Source: Saccoglossus kowalevskii
Lineage: Eukaryota > Hemichordata > Enteropneusta > Harrimaniidae
Assembly: GCF_000003605.2 (NCBI RefSeq)
Contig: NW_003157233.1
Coordinates: forward strand, 143,766 to 179,895
DNA: 36,130 bases
Reading direction: 5' to 3'
Position numbers and translations under genes: made by a program. Under the pieces are notes generated by a model. The model ran no database searches, was not told the origin of the DNA, and saw only the letters and a program-made list of their open reading frames with translations. Shown here piece after piece: positions 21,010 to 30,913 of the stretch; positions within the stretch are counted from its first letter, which is position 1; every line of letters begins with the position of its first letter.

Positions 21010-21211
21010 CTAATATGTAATTTCACTTTTGATTTGTTGAGTACTGTGTGGAGGTGTATCTCGCTGACTACCAACGAGCTGAGGTGGTGTACCTAAGGGT
21101 CCCATGATATGTGGGCGACCACGCGTCATTCCTGCCATCATCGATGGTGCGGTTGATGGACGTATTAAAGGAGGTGGTTGGATGGGCACAGAACGTGGAG
21201 GCTGCAAAAAT
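21010..21211 (-). CDS. RCOR1: RCOR exon 12: Pro-rich C-terminus and stop
   Basis: Encodes [20 protein letters not shown], Met-rich [14 protein letters not shown] and the end [11 protein letters not shown] at 21012-21010. IKSE fits the SUMO-attachment consensus (hydrophobic-K-x-E) six residues from the end. Acceptor actttccag. Confidence 0.9.
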
Positions 21212-24200
21212 CTGGAAAGTAAAAAGCAAATATTATATAATCGCAAAGTCTCCTTGTATATTAACCTAAATTGTGCATAGAAGCTACTTAATATGCAAAC
21301 TTGTATGTTACAATTTTTTTTTTAATTATATCAATTAGATGCTAAAGCATTCCATACCTAACTAGAATATGTAAATGAACTACTTAATATGAAAATGCTT
21401 TCATGTTACAACTTGTATGAGCATTACCTGCTTGGTTGTTGTAATGGTGGTGGTGGTCTGTGTACAACTTGGGGCTGAGTTGGAGGTGCAGTAGCTGGAG
21501 CTGATGGAGAAGAAGTAGATGGTCCCCTCAAGAGAGGAGGTGGAGGAGCATTCGTAGAGTTCCCACTTGTCGGTGGTACTTGAGTGACAACTGGTGTCGC
21601 CGAATGGGCCACATTCTGACCATTTATACGCTACAATTGAATAAAAATTCACGTTAGATTCATGCATTAAACAGTGACAAAACATTGTTGGATCAGCATA
21701 ATCTTGGATGGCATTTTGACAATCTGTTGTTGAGATTGTGAATGAGTAAAAAGAGTTTAAACGGTCTCTTAAGTTAAGAAAAGCAATAGGTGGTTTTATC
21801 AGTAACATCTTAGGTATGCTCGTCTAAGGGACCCTCCAGTTCTCTCAAAATGAAATGAGTAAAGTCAGGGTATCTAATTTGTAATATATACTTTTTTTTT
21901 TTTATAGCTAAAACAGTATCATTTCAAGGAATTTAATGTTTATAGCTTGTTCTAGTAGTGATGCTTTACATATTTACAAAGCGAAATGCAATTTATTAAG
22001 TGACAATAATGTTACCTCTTCATCAAAAATTTTGTAATCCTGTTTAGTATGACCATATTCAGCTTCATACTCTTCCAAGACTTGATCCAGGTTAAAACGA
22101 CGTCGGTAGTTGACAAAGAAACTTCGAACTTGCGAGGTGTTCTTGTTTCCCACAACATCGGCAATAGCTTGAGAATCTCTTCCATATTTTCGAACAGCTG
22201 TAATTAACAAGACATAAAACCAAGCACATTAAACAACTCTAATCAACAGGTTACCTCAAACTGACCAATGCTCAAAAAATGGATGAAAGGTAGCCATTAT
22301 GTACAGATTAGCAAAAATTGGAAGTAAGGAAAACATTGATCAAAGCTTCATACATTACTTATATTACATAGGCAGTGACCAGAACATGCAACACTTCCAA
22401 GGACCTACCTTCTGTTTGATGTGAAAGTGATAAATCTAATTTGTTAATCCAGATACATGAATAGAAGCCATTCTCCACATTACCTTGCACTGCAATAAGC
22501 AGTTCATCATTTGTCCATCGTGCATTGATTCTTTGACCGTTGTCCAATATCTTATACTCTTCCAAGTTGAATTCACACTTGTCTTTTTGCTTGCTCAAAA
22601 TTTGTTTATTTAATTGCATCTGGTAAAAAAAAAATTAATTTTAATTATATGACCTGGCATTTGCACACACATCCAATTGACAAATAACAAGCCATCGAGA
22701 ATGTCACAGTCCCTCTGTTTTTTTTTTAAGATTTTTAATATACGACAAGTGAAAAGTCAGCGTTTATATTGCTGTATTGTGTATGTTCCAGCTTCATGCT
22801 AAATATCTGACTGCAAGACAACATGTCTCTGTTGGCAAAATGTAAAAAAAAGGATTGCCCATCTGCCATCTTGGAATCGATCAATATACTGATCAACTTT
22901 CATTAGCTAACAGACGGACTGCATTAAAGAGAAAAAAATAATGACAAACCTGCTTTTTAAGCGAAATAAGCTCTGTGTCCAACTGTTTAAGAAATGAATC
23001 TCCCTGAGGTGAATTTAATGCCAATAAATCATCTTTATCTAAGTACATTCCTCTTGGTGGTTTGCGTCTACTTTTCAATGGATTATGTCTATCTGGTCTT
23101 GGAGTTTCATTCTTTATTGGCCCTATGTTGGTCCGCATCACCCCAGTTCTCCTAATTAGAGTAGAGATAAAGGCAATATATTCAAGATTTATCAATATGA
23201 ATAATATTCAACATTGAGTACAAATTAATAAATCAAGATACTATATTACAAGTACCGTAATGATTATAACCATGAATCGTTTCTTGAAAATCTGATTTTG
23301 GTAGCACATTAAATAAAGCCAGTTGAAATACAAGCATGCTAACCCTTGCAAAGAATGGTTTTTAAAATGTAGAGAAATGCATTTGTGACCCCACCTTGAT
23401 ACAAATTCTAGTTGTGTGAAACCTTTAGGGAGTATATCAGTCCTTCATTCCTACATTACAAACTAGTAGGCATAATAGATGGACAATCATTTAGACCGTG
23501 TGTAATTGATGCAAATACACACCAAGGGATTTGGGCTATTGTAAGTTCAACCTAGACACACACAAAAACAGCACAATGTATGTGTTTTTTAAATACATCA
23601 GAAAAATTGACACCAGATTTATGAGGTCTCACTTGTGTTATTAATTCCTTTCACTTGTATGCCTATTCATTTCATGCTTGGAATTAGTGTGTTAAATGGA
23701 ATTATGGTTTTATAACTTTCACTGTGCACTCATTAAATATATACAAGAATAGGATTATTATTCAAATTTACATGTCTCTTCTTACATAAAATAGCATCTT
23801 ATTACATATACTAATTATTCAGAGAATTGAAAACCATGAATTATGTATATAATTAGAAGCTACCTGCTTGTGTATAAAACTGTAGTCATTAATTTTTTGA
23901 AGAGAAGAGAGTCAACAGATAGCAAATTCTCACATTTTGAACTGAACAAATTGTAGGGAAATGCTACATACAAAGGTATGCATTGTTTTCAAATGAAAAC
24001 TCCATGCTGATCAGATACATACCACTGCAAGAAAATTTGTCACAAACAAAGCTGTTACACGACAATGGCAATTTCCCAAATGCATAGTCAAAAAATACGA
24101 TAAACAATATTGGCATGAAATATCGGAGAAGAAATAACATCCCATCTGATCAGCAATGTGTAATGTTGGGCACTTGGTTACATATAGGACAAACACAAAA

Positions 24201-27200
24201 CAATAACATCACAAACAAGAGAGAAATAAACAGAGCAATGGTCAATCATAAAATTTAATTTCAAACCACTGATGGTCCATAATTTACATAAAATATACAA
24301 ATTCATGCCATGTGTACAAAAAAAAAATCACTCAAATATAGACTCAAAAAGAAATTACAGTGTCCGATAAAAATTGATAATGTGACCGATAGGTAATAAA
24401 AATAAAAGTCCTGAACGGACTGGCTGGACTTGTATATGACAATTGAATAAAAGATATGAAGTTACAGAGACCAAGTTTTATACATCTATTTTCTTTTTTT
24501 TTTGTAAAATATTTACTCTTGGTTTTACAATCTAAACCACCTTTAAATTACAGTTAGTCTGAAGAGCAGATATTGCAACTTTGAGCACCACTTACATTGT
24601 GGATATAAAACTCTAATTTCCAAGCAAATGTATTTTGCCAAGACCATGATTATTATCGCTAAGTAGAAGTGTAACAAGTCTAGAAATTAGGGAAATTTAC
24701 TGATTGCAGGTAGAGATAATAACTGTACAATTTAAAGTATGGTCACAATGGACAATAAGATTTTCAAAGTTTGCATTACTACAAGGTTCTACATATCTGA
24801 TAGTATTATATACATCTGTCAGAGTACGCATCTCAAAGATGGTGGCAGTGTTTCAAAACAAAGTGCACGCCAAAAAAAATTATGCTAGTTTTCACAAACT
24901 TTAACAGTCCTTGACTTTATGCACCATTTCGTTGACTCAAGAATGTGTATAAGTGAAGTTAATATGAAGATATTGCAAAATATGCACTCAAGATGGTACA
25001 ACAGTCGCATCAGTTGTTACTTTCACCGTACTTTGCAGTATCATCATGATATCCTTCAGTGTACAGAGCAGCGACTTAAAAATTCTATGCCATAAGAATT
25101 TAGTACTTTCATTGATGGGCGTCAGGAATTCTGTTTGAATTGCACTAAAATTTGGACAAGTTTAGTCAGACCCCAGGTGTCAAACTATTGCAGGTAAGAA
25201 ATTTACCAGTAATTCAACACAGTATTAGATGAAGAACAGGTATCACGATATCGTCTGGATTGGTTTCATCATGTTGCTGTCATTCGAATCCGAGGGGATG
25301 TCTCCGGGGCATGTCTGAAGTCATGGAAGAGAAATCAACGAATTTAGTTGTAACTAATGGATGGGCGACCAATTAAAAATTTCAAACCCATGAAGCCTCT
25401 AATGCTAACTGTTTAAATAATTAACATCTCAATTTCAATTCAGGATTCCTATACTGATAAAATGACTGTTAATTTAGTGAGTAGCTGGATTCCTCTCAGG
25501 ACATATGATGAACAAACAGCATGCAAACAAAGACAAATTATGAATTAACATAAAGAGAAAAGAGAATGAGTACAAATATGAAGACAAAAAAATGCTGACA
25601 AATTACGTCAATTGATTCATGTCATGTAATGTACAAGTTATGTTTTGTATGCATTTCAGGATATAGTATTACATCAACACAAAGTCATAAAGGTGACTAT
25701 AGATGTAACTCATCAGTGTTAGTGTAGCAATTTATGTCATTGTATCTATCACAGATGGTACCCCAAGGTAGCAGTCCCAAGATAAGCCATTCGGTGAGGT
25801 TGGTTAGGGAAGCAGACACACTTAGGCGTTAAGTTACAGGCATGAAACCATAATGTACCTCAAATGCACTGATTTGCTGGCTAACTCTGACACAAGAGCT
25901 AGCCATGAATGTACATTGATCCAGTAATTACAATAACTTTCTACATCACAATTCAAGTGCCATATGAATTTGTTTGAAATACAAAAAAGCTAACCAAATA
26001 AATTCACATCCAAAGTGACCCCCGCCAACACTTCAAATAGAACTTTTTGCTACATTACGTTAGATATCAGTTTCTTCCCCCAAGAGACTTTTTATGTTCA
26101 TGGTCAAGGTCAAATACTACCGTCACAAAATACATCCATCATTACAGAGTTCAAAACAAAGACAACCGCTTATTGCATTTCAACTTATGACTTTGCAGAT
26201 TATAGTGCTCAATAATCTTGTTAAATTCACTAAGGTGGCTTTCATGTGCTTACAATCATATAAAGGCATAGCATATGAGGTAAAAATGACCCAGCCATCA
26301 TCGTAAATACATCCATGGGTAGACCAAAACTGGTATGTTTAAGGGGAAAACCTTTGAACTCACCTCCAATAACTATAACAAGCATTGCACAATGATCCTT
26401 TAGGAGTTGAATGAACCTGACTTGAAGATGTCTGACAATTGGAACATGTATGTTTATCACGACCATCTCCCTGTAAAACAAGAACAGATATATATTATTT
26501 CACAATTTTTTCCCCATTTCAAATGATGAAATTGTGAATATTTCCAGCAGTACGAAGCATTATGTTACTCAGATAATGGCACAAATAATAATAAAAGCCA
26601 ACCTACCCTGTGTCCTTCTGGATCGAAGTCACTGTCCACAACATTTTCTTCATCTGACGGCGGCTCCTCACTATTATTAAAGACGACAAGAATTAATTAC
26701 AATTACATTTGACAGGTTGCATGTGGCCTAATAAGATAATTATCTTGTCAAATCATTCAACATAATATTTAAATCGATTCTTTTAATAAATCAAAGTACA
26801 CATACACACCTCCCGCTGTTCTCCTTTTGTCCGACAGTTAGTTTCTTCGCTTGCCTATCCATCAAGCTGGTCCTTGTACGAGTTTTTTTCCATGAATAAT
26901 AGTATCGTACCAGACAGCTGATAGATTTGTCTGGTAGCTGTAACAGAAACAAGGAAAACATGTTGAAAGATTGTGTTTACTCCAAACACCACTTCATCCA
27001 AATATTAGAGGGACACCCATATGCAATACAGGTACACAAAGTAGGTTTTCAGTTGCTCTGCATTGAAAACTCACTACAAGAGAAAGCTAATACAACACCT
27101 AAATCATGATGCTTACCATCTGTCGAATACGATGAAAACTTTTGCCATGAAAACTGAAAGCCTGTTCGAAGAGAACTTTGTCTTCAACGGTCCACTCATC

Positions 27201-30200
27201 AGGGAATGGGGTGAAATTAGGTAAATCAGCTAGGGATTTATCAACGTCATGCCGGTGCCAGAAAAGCATTCCTAGTGCTTGCTCAGTGTTGTATCCATAT
27301 TTTTCCTTGGCTACCTTGATGTACTCATCCACTGTTGAAGTAATAACAGAAACAAGACTGTTAATCCTAGTGATTCTGTAGATTGTAAGTAACTGATTCA
27401 TTTCAAAGAGTATTATTTAGAAACAACATAAGATTTATAGTTTTGAAGTACAATAATTAAACAAAATTCCAACATGCATTCACATCACTAGGCAATCATC
27501 CACAAGTGGTAATAAAAATCAAATCAAAGTCAGCTTTGTTACCAAACCAAGACAAAATAGTTCAACAAGGAGGAGAAACATAACAGTCAAATCTACTCTA
27601 TTCATATTCAAATTGATGTATAATTCATTACTTATTCAATTTCATAAATAGTGGATCACTTACATTTTTCATCACCAATGTCAGTTGTTGGAGCCCAAAC
27701 AAGAAGAGCTTCTGGTCTGCCGTCACCTCGTTGACCCGGAGGGATATCACCTGCTTAAAAGGTTAAACAGAAATGCAAAATAAATATCAAGTACTGTAAA
27801 ATGTGTATTAGAAGCTGCGGCTTCTATTAAAATGGTACAATTTAACAGAGGGGTAGGACTTCTATTAGAGCATCTACATACGTATGAGAAATGGTGAATT
27901 TTTGGTTCTCAATTGTTCAAAAGGAATGGGTGTGACTTATATTAGAGATTTAGAAAATTTGTTACATTATATTTACATTAACAATGGTCTGTTAATTAAA
28001 TTAACACAAGAGAAAAACTAGATAGTTTTAGGTTATAGAATCTAATTGAGATTAACTGCAGTTACCTAAAATAGAATCAGACATGTAACTTGATAACTAC
28101 ATACAAGTTTCTGTCTACTTTGAGAAATAATCAAATAATCAGTAGTGATGTCATGTGCATAGATTTGATCACACTCAATGTTGAATAATACTGTGAATAA
28201 ATCAATTATTTGCTTAGATAATCAGTAAAACTCACTAAATATAAAAACAATGTGAAAATGTAACATACATATTGTAAATCAGTGATTTACTATCACAATT
28301 TTAAAAGCTAATGAATAAGCCTGAAAGGTTAATTAAAAGAAAAGCTCTAAAAATCAATATAATAAGCATTGCCTTTTGAAAATGGCCTGGAAACTAAAAA
28401 TGGATCTCCTGAACACAGTTACACGCAGGTGATTAGGTAAGCTAAGCTATTAAAATCTCTTAGGAGGAATTATAATTAGCTTTGCTGGGTCTTGATCCTA
28501 GCAAGTGATAGAGGCGTTATCACTTCCTTTAGAAAGTAAGATAAGGTATGATCCTTACAATGGCATGATGAGAGCAGTAGGAGATGAGCAGGTGAAGCTT
28601 AGGCATTTACACAATAGAACAGTTTATGATGGTTTCAAATACGACACGCAATACATGCACAAAGAACACATGTAGTTTGAATCTTGGGATAGGTATGCAT
28701 CGCATTTGTTGAAGCAAAATTTATTAAAATTAATTTTTAAATCTCTGTAGTTTAAATTTATTAGTAAAGATCTGTATACTTTTTTTATATTCTAAAATAT
28801 TTGTCAGGAATTGAAATAGAATTTTTTCCCTGCATGCACAGTGTGCATGTTGAATTTGAAATTTACCTGCACTAACTTGTTGTGAAATGCACCATTTTTA
28901 AAGTTTAAATAAAATTTACGGTTTATCGATTGATGATTGATTTTTTAGTTGTCTTACAATGTTGGTTGAACTTAATTTAGGCTTAGTGAATATAATGAAA
29001 AAATGTTGTGTTAATTTCCACATGCACAGCGTGCACATTGTATTTTGAGTTTACTTGCACTAGCTAATAATCTATGTGCATAGTGCAGTGTGCACCAGAG
29101 TATTTCGACCCCTGTTTGTTAATCAAGGATGTACATTCTTAGATGGTTTGATCAAATAGGCATTGAAAAAATAATTACAAACTTTTTAGTCATTGTTTCC
29201 AAAAAAATCTGTTATTACATCATTATCACCTGCACAATGTCAGAATCTTCAGAAAAAAAACAAGTAGTTATCAGATGGCTTAAACGATAAATTTGTGAAT
29301 AGAATGAGAGACAGCAAATGATTGCTGCATTTATTTCTTAATTTATGTTGTTACAGTTGCAGTTTTTTTCAGTTTTTTATGGCACTGAAGGCAATCATGT
29401 TCCTGGGCATTGTTATTACAGTCCCATGTCAATCATTAAATTTATTTCCATGTGAAAAAAATGTACTAATTTGAAACATCACTAAATATTTACTTAAATA
29501 TTTTTTTTCAAATATAAATCAGTTAATGTGTAAAATTAAACAATCTCTTGAACAAAACTAAAGCCTGAAAAAAAAAATTAAAAATGCATTAGTTCTGAAA
29601 CAGGAAACTTTTTAAGACTTGTCTGGTATAAGATTGTAGTTATCGATAAGCAAATGTTACATTTAAACAACAGAAGCTTGATAGCCATCACACCACCAAG
29701 ATCCACTTAAATTTAGGCCAAGATTCATACAACAAAACACTACCTCCAACTAACAGACCTGTGCTTTGAAAATTATTAAAAATTAGAAATTCTATTATTT
29801 TGAATCAATAAAAAATATCTTATCATAAATTATAATAATATATCACTATGAAGCAACAATAACAGAACTGAACAAGACTGAGTCATTTGACCTTGACAAT
29901 TTTTCAAGATGAAATAGTGTTCTGATTGAATGCATGTACTCGACCAGTTTATAGTCTCGGCTAAAACAGGCAAAAATATCAAGCTCATTAAAAATACAGC
30001 ATTGGCCATTTAAAACAAATAAAGCAAATAAAGTCTTCAATCAATTCAAAAAGGCAAAAACAATAATTAACATGTGTTTATTCTATGTATAAATGTATTA
30101 AGCATTTTAATTATTCCCATTTTGTCATCTGAGACAGTCATCAGCAGCCTATCAAATAATTATTGTGAATCTATCTAATTAAATATTCAGAACACGTACA

Positions 30201-30913
30201 TAGGAATATTTTTCCCAACAAGGGAAAACAAATCTGAAAATTATTCAGAAAGAACTGCACATTTTTTTCAGGATATCTTACTACCTTAAAATCTTGATAA
30301 TATATGTGCGAAGTAGCGTTTAAGAGCACAAAGTCTAAAACAGCACATATGCAAATTATTATGCAAATGTTGGAAAATGCCATGAATTTTTTTTAGGTGC
30401 ATTTGCCTACCTATTTTTCCATGAAAATCCAGCCTGGGGATTTTTATTAGAGTTATGAGGGTCAATGTTATACTCGATAAACTGAAAAATGTGGAAAATG
30501 AGACGTTCAGAAATGGTTCTTTGTTCCTGAAAAATTATGCGTAGCTTCGCATTTTTGGAGGTCACTGTTAAATAAAGGCAACCGTAGGTGGACACACAAA
30601 GAAAACAATTTGTAGTACCGTTCGCCATCTCCGGAATCGGGGCTTGATAATCTTCGCCAACTCGCATTCCCGGCTCTGCAAGTAAAGAAAATGTCATAAT
30701 TAGACTTGTACATTCGGTACTTTGAATCAAAATTACTTTTTCTCCGAATAGCAAAGTATCATTCGTTCAATGCAGGATCTGAATACCGTGTTCATCATCC
30801 GAGCTGCTGCTGGCGCTGTCGTCCGACATGTGTCCGTTGGAGGCTCCAGCGACGTGAGAACCATTATTACGAGTGCTCATCTCCGAATCGCCGTTTCTGT
30901 CGGCCATAACCAT
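21010..30913 (-). CDS. RCOR1: CoREST / REST corepressor with GATA-like zinc finger, 12 exons
   Basis: Nuclear scaffold of the LSD1-CoREST-HDAC repressor complex: in the family ELM2-SANT1 recruits and activates HDAC1/2, and the inter-SANT linker plus SANT2 bind LSD1 and nucleosomal DNA. Twelve exons join in phase to 569 residues. Order: Ser/Asp-rich N-terminus (1-45), ELM2 (about 46-127, [13 protein letters not shown]..., [20 protein letters not shown]), SANT1 (about 136-183), Cys4 zinc finger (Cys 235, 238, 254, 257), linker with [11 protein letters not shown] (about 288-298) and a heptad-like segment, SANT2 (about 361-420, [15 protein letters not shown]), then a Pro-rich tail (436-569) ending QIKSEITY. 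Human RCOR1 is 485 residues with no such finger and a different tail. Start at the first ATG, 30913; ATG 30907 (GTTATGG) has the better context. Invertebrates have one RCOR gene, so the symbol means family. Confidence 0.95.
21428..21630 (-). CDS. RCOR1: RCOR exon 11: Pro/Ser/Thr-rich tail
   Basis: Low-complexity text with polyproline runs ([22 protein letters not shown]). No counterpart in the short vertebrate RCOR tails. Assigned because phases, GT-AG sites and the open frame continue from exon 10. Confidence 0.88.
22016..22197 (-). CDS. RCOR1: RCOR exon 10: SANT2
   Basis: Encodes [40 protein letters not shown] and the EYEAE end; YGRD-QAI-DV-GNK and [10 protein letters not shown] are diagnostic for CoREST SANT2. 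Acceptor taattacag, donor GTAACA. Confidence 0.97.
22484..22619 (-). CDS. RCOR1: RCOR exon 9: linker helix and start of SANT2
   Basis: Encodes [30 protein letters not shown] and [14 protein letters not shown], the first SANT2 helix. Phase 0 in, phase 1 out; donor GTAATG. Confidence 0.94.
22950..23151 (-). CDS. RCOR1: RCOR exon 8: zinc-finger tail and LSD1-binding linker
   Basis: Encodes [11 protein letters not shown], then [19 protein letters not shown], equivalent to KRKPPKGMFLSQEDV of RCOR1, and [15 protein letters not shown], the start of the long linker helix that packs on the LSD1 tower. Donor GTTTGT, phase 0. Confidence 0.94.
23152..26363 (-). other. RCOR intron 7 (3.2 kb)
   Basis: Separates the zinc-finger core exon from its basic tail. 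AT-rich, chance open frames only, no gene recognised on either strand. RCOR introns of 330-390 bases with nothing notable are 21631-22015, 22620-22949 and 27332-27663. Confidence 0.8.
26364..26470 (-). CDS. RCOR1: RCOR exon 7: Cys4 GATA-like zinc finger
   Basis: 107 bases encoding [16 protein letters not shown] then [14 protein letters not shown]. Spacing C-x2-C-x15-C-x2-C with LCNAC before a basic RRTG tail, resembling GATA-type fingers (usually C-x2-C-x17/18-C-x2-C, LCNAC-x2-Y). Enters phase 0, leaves phase 2 (AG). Acceptor gttttacag, donor GTGAGT, both strong. DNA binding is not shown; related fingers in MTA and RERE proteins serve chromatin complexes. Confidence 0.9.
26607..26670 (-). CDS. 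RCOR1: RCOR exon 6: acidic linker
   Basis: 64 bases encoding [20 protein letters not shown] then HR; comparable to the acidic ESEDELEE stretch after SANT1 in RCOR1. Enters in phase 2 and leaves in phase 0. Acceptor taataatag is poor in pyrimidines. Donor GTAGGT. Confidence 0.9.
26810..26937 (-). CDS. RCOR1: RCOR exon 5: end of SANT1
   Basis: Encodes [20 protein letters not shown] and [11 protein letters not shown], the third SANT helix and following basic region. Ends in phase 2 (AG) with donor GTGTGT. Confidence 0.95.
27117..27331 (-). CDS. RCOR1: RCOR exon 4: end of ELM2 and start of SANT1
   Basis: Encodes [40 protein letters not shown] and [20 protein letters not shown], nearly invariant in CoREST proteins; SANT1 begins at DEWT. 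Acceptor acttcaacag, donor GTAAGC. Confidence 0.97.
27664..27750 (-). CDS. RCOR1: RCOR exon 3: ELM2 middle
   Basis: Encodes [20 protein letters not shown] and TTDIGDEK, corresponding to the LVW-P motif of ELM2. Acceptor is AAGCAG, a possible NAGNAG tandem acceptor. Donor GTAAGT, phase 1. Confidence 0.92.
27791..27950. repeat. Decayed interspersed repeat, CTTCTATTAGAG family
   Basis: GGCTTCTATTA (27819), GACTTCTATTAGAG (27857) and GACTTATATTAGAG (27934) recur within 130 bases. The left end has an AGAAGC/GCTTCT hairpin (27810-27825). Looks like a remnant of a short non-autonomous element. Confidence 0.4.
28831..29100. repeat. Diverged direct repeats with palindromic CATGCACA core
   Basis: CATGCACAGTGTGCATG (28833-28849, perfect 8-bp arms) and CATGCACAGCGTGCACA (29021-29037) are each followed by similar text ending TTTAC-TGCACTA. 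A third related GTGCATAGTGCAGTGTGCAC lies near 29079. Confidence 0.65.
30349..30368. promoter_or_regulatory. Pair of octamer (POU) motifs
   Basis: ATGCAAAT at 30349-30356 and 30361-30368, same orientation, 12 bases apart, 251 bases inside RCOR intron 2. Exact matches to the POU-factor octamer; function is inferred. Confidence 0.3.
30619..30675 (-). CDS. RCOR1: RCOR exon 2: start of ELM2
   Basis: 57 bases encoding [18 protein letters not shown], the N-terminal ELM2 signature (MRVG-x-YQA-x-P). Acceptor tacttgcag; phase 1 on both sides. The donor GTACTA is weak but is the one that keeps phase. Confidence 0.92.
30787..30913 (-). CDS. RCOR1: RCOR exon 1: start codon and acidic/Ser N-terminus
   Basis: Reads [20 protein letters not shown] and [15 protein letters not shown]. 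The Ser-run followed by DDEH matches the SSSDEEH/SSDDEHD element just before MRVG in vertebrate RCOR1-3. The frame stays open upstream but without another ATG in the stretch I checked (to about 30988). Donor GTATTC, phase 1. Confidence 0.85.

Larger units (their letters stand above)
27751..30618 (-). other. RCOR intron 2 (2.9 kb)
   Basis: AT-rich, no coding text. Holds a decayed repeat (27791-27950), a pair of diverged GTGCATG palindromic repeats (28833 and 29021), and two octamer motifs near exon 2. Confidence 0.8.
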
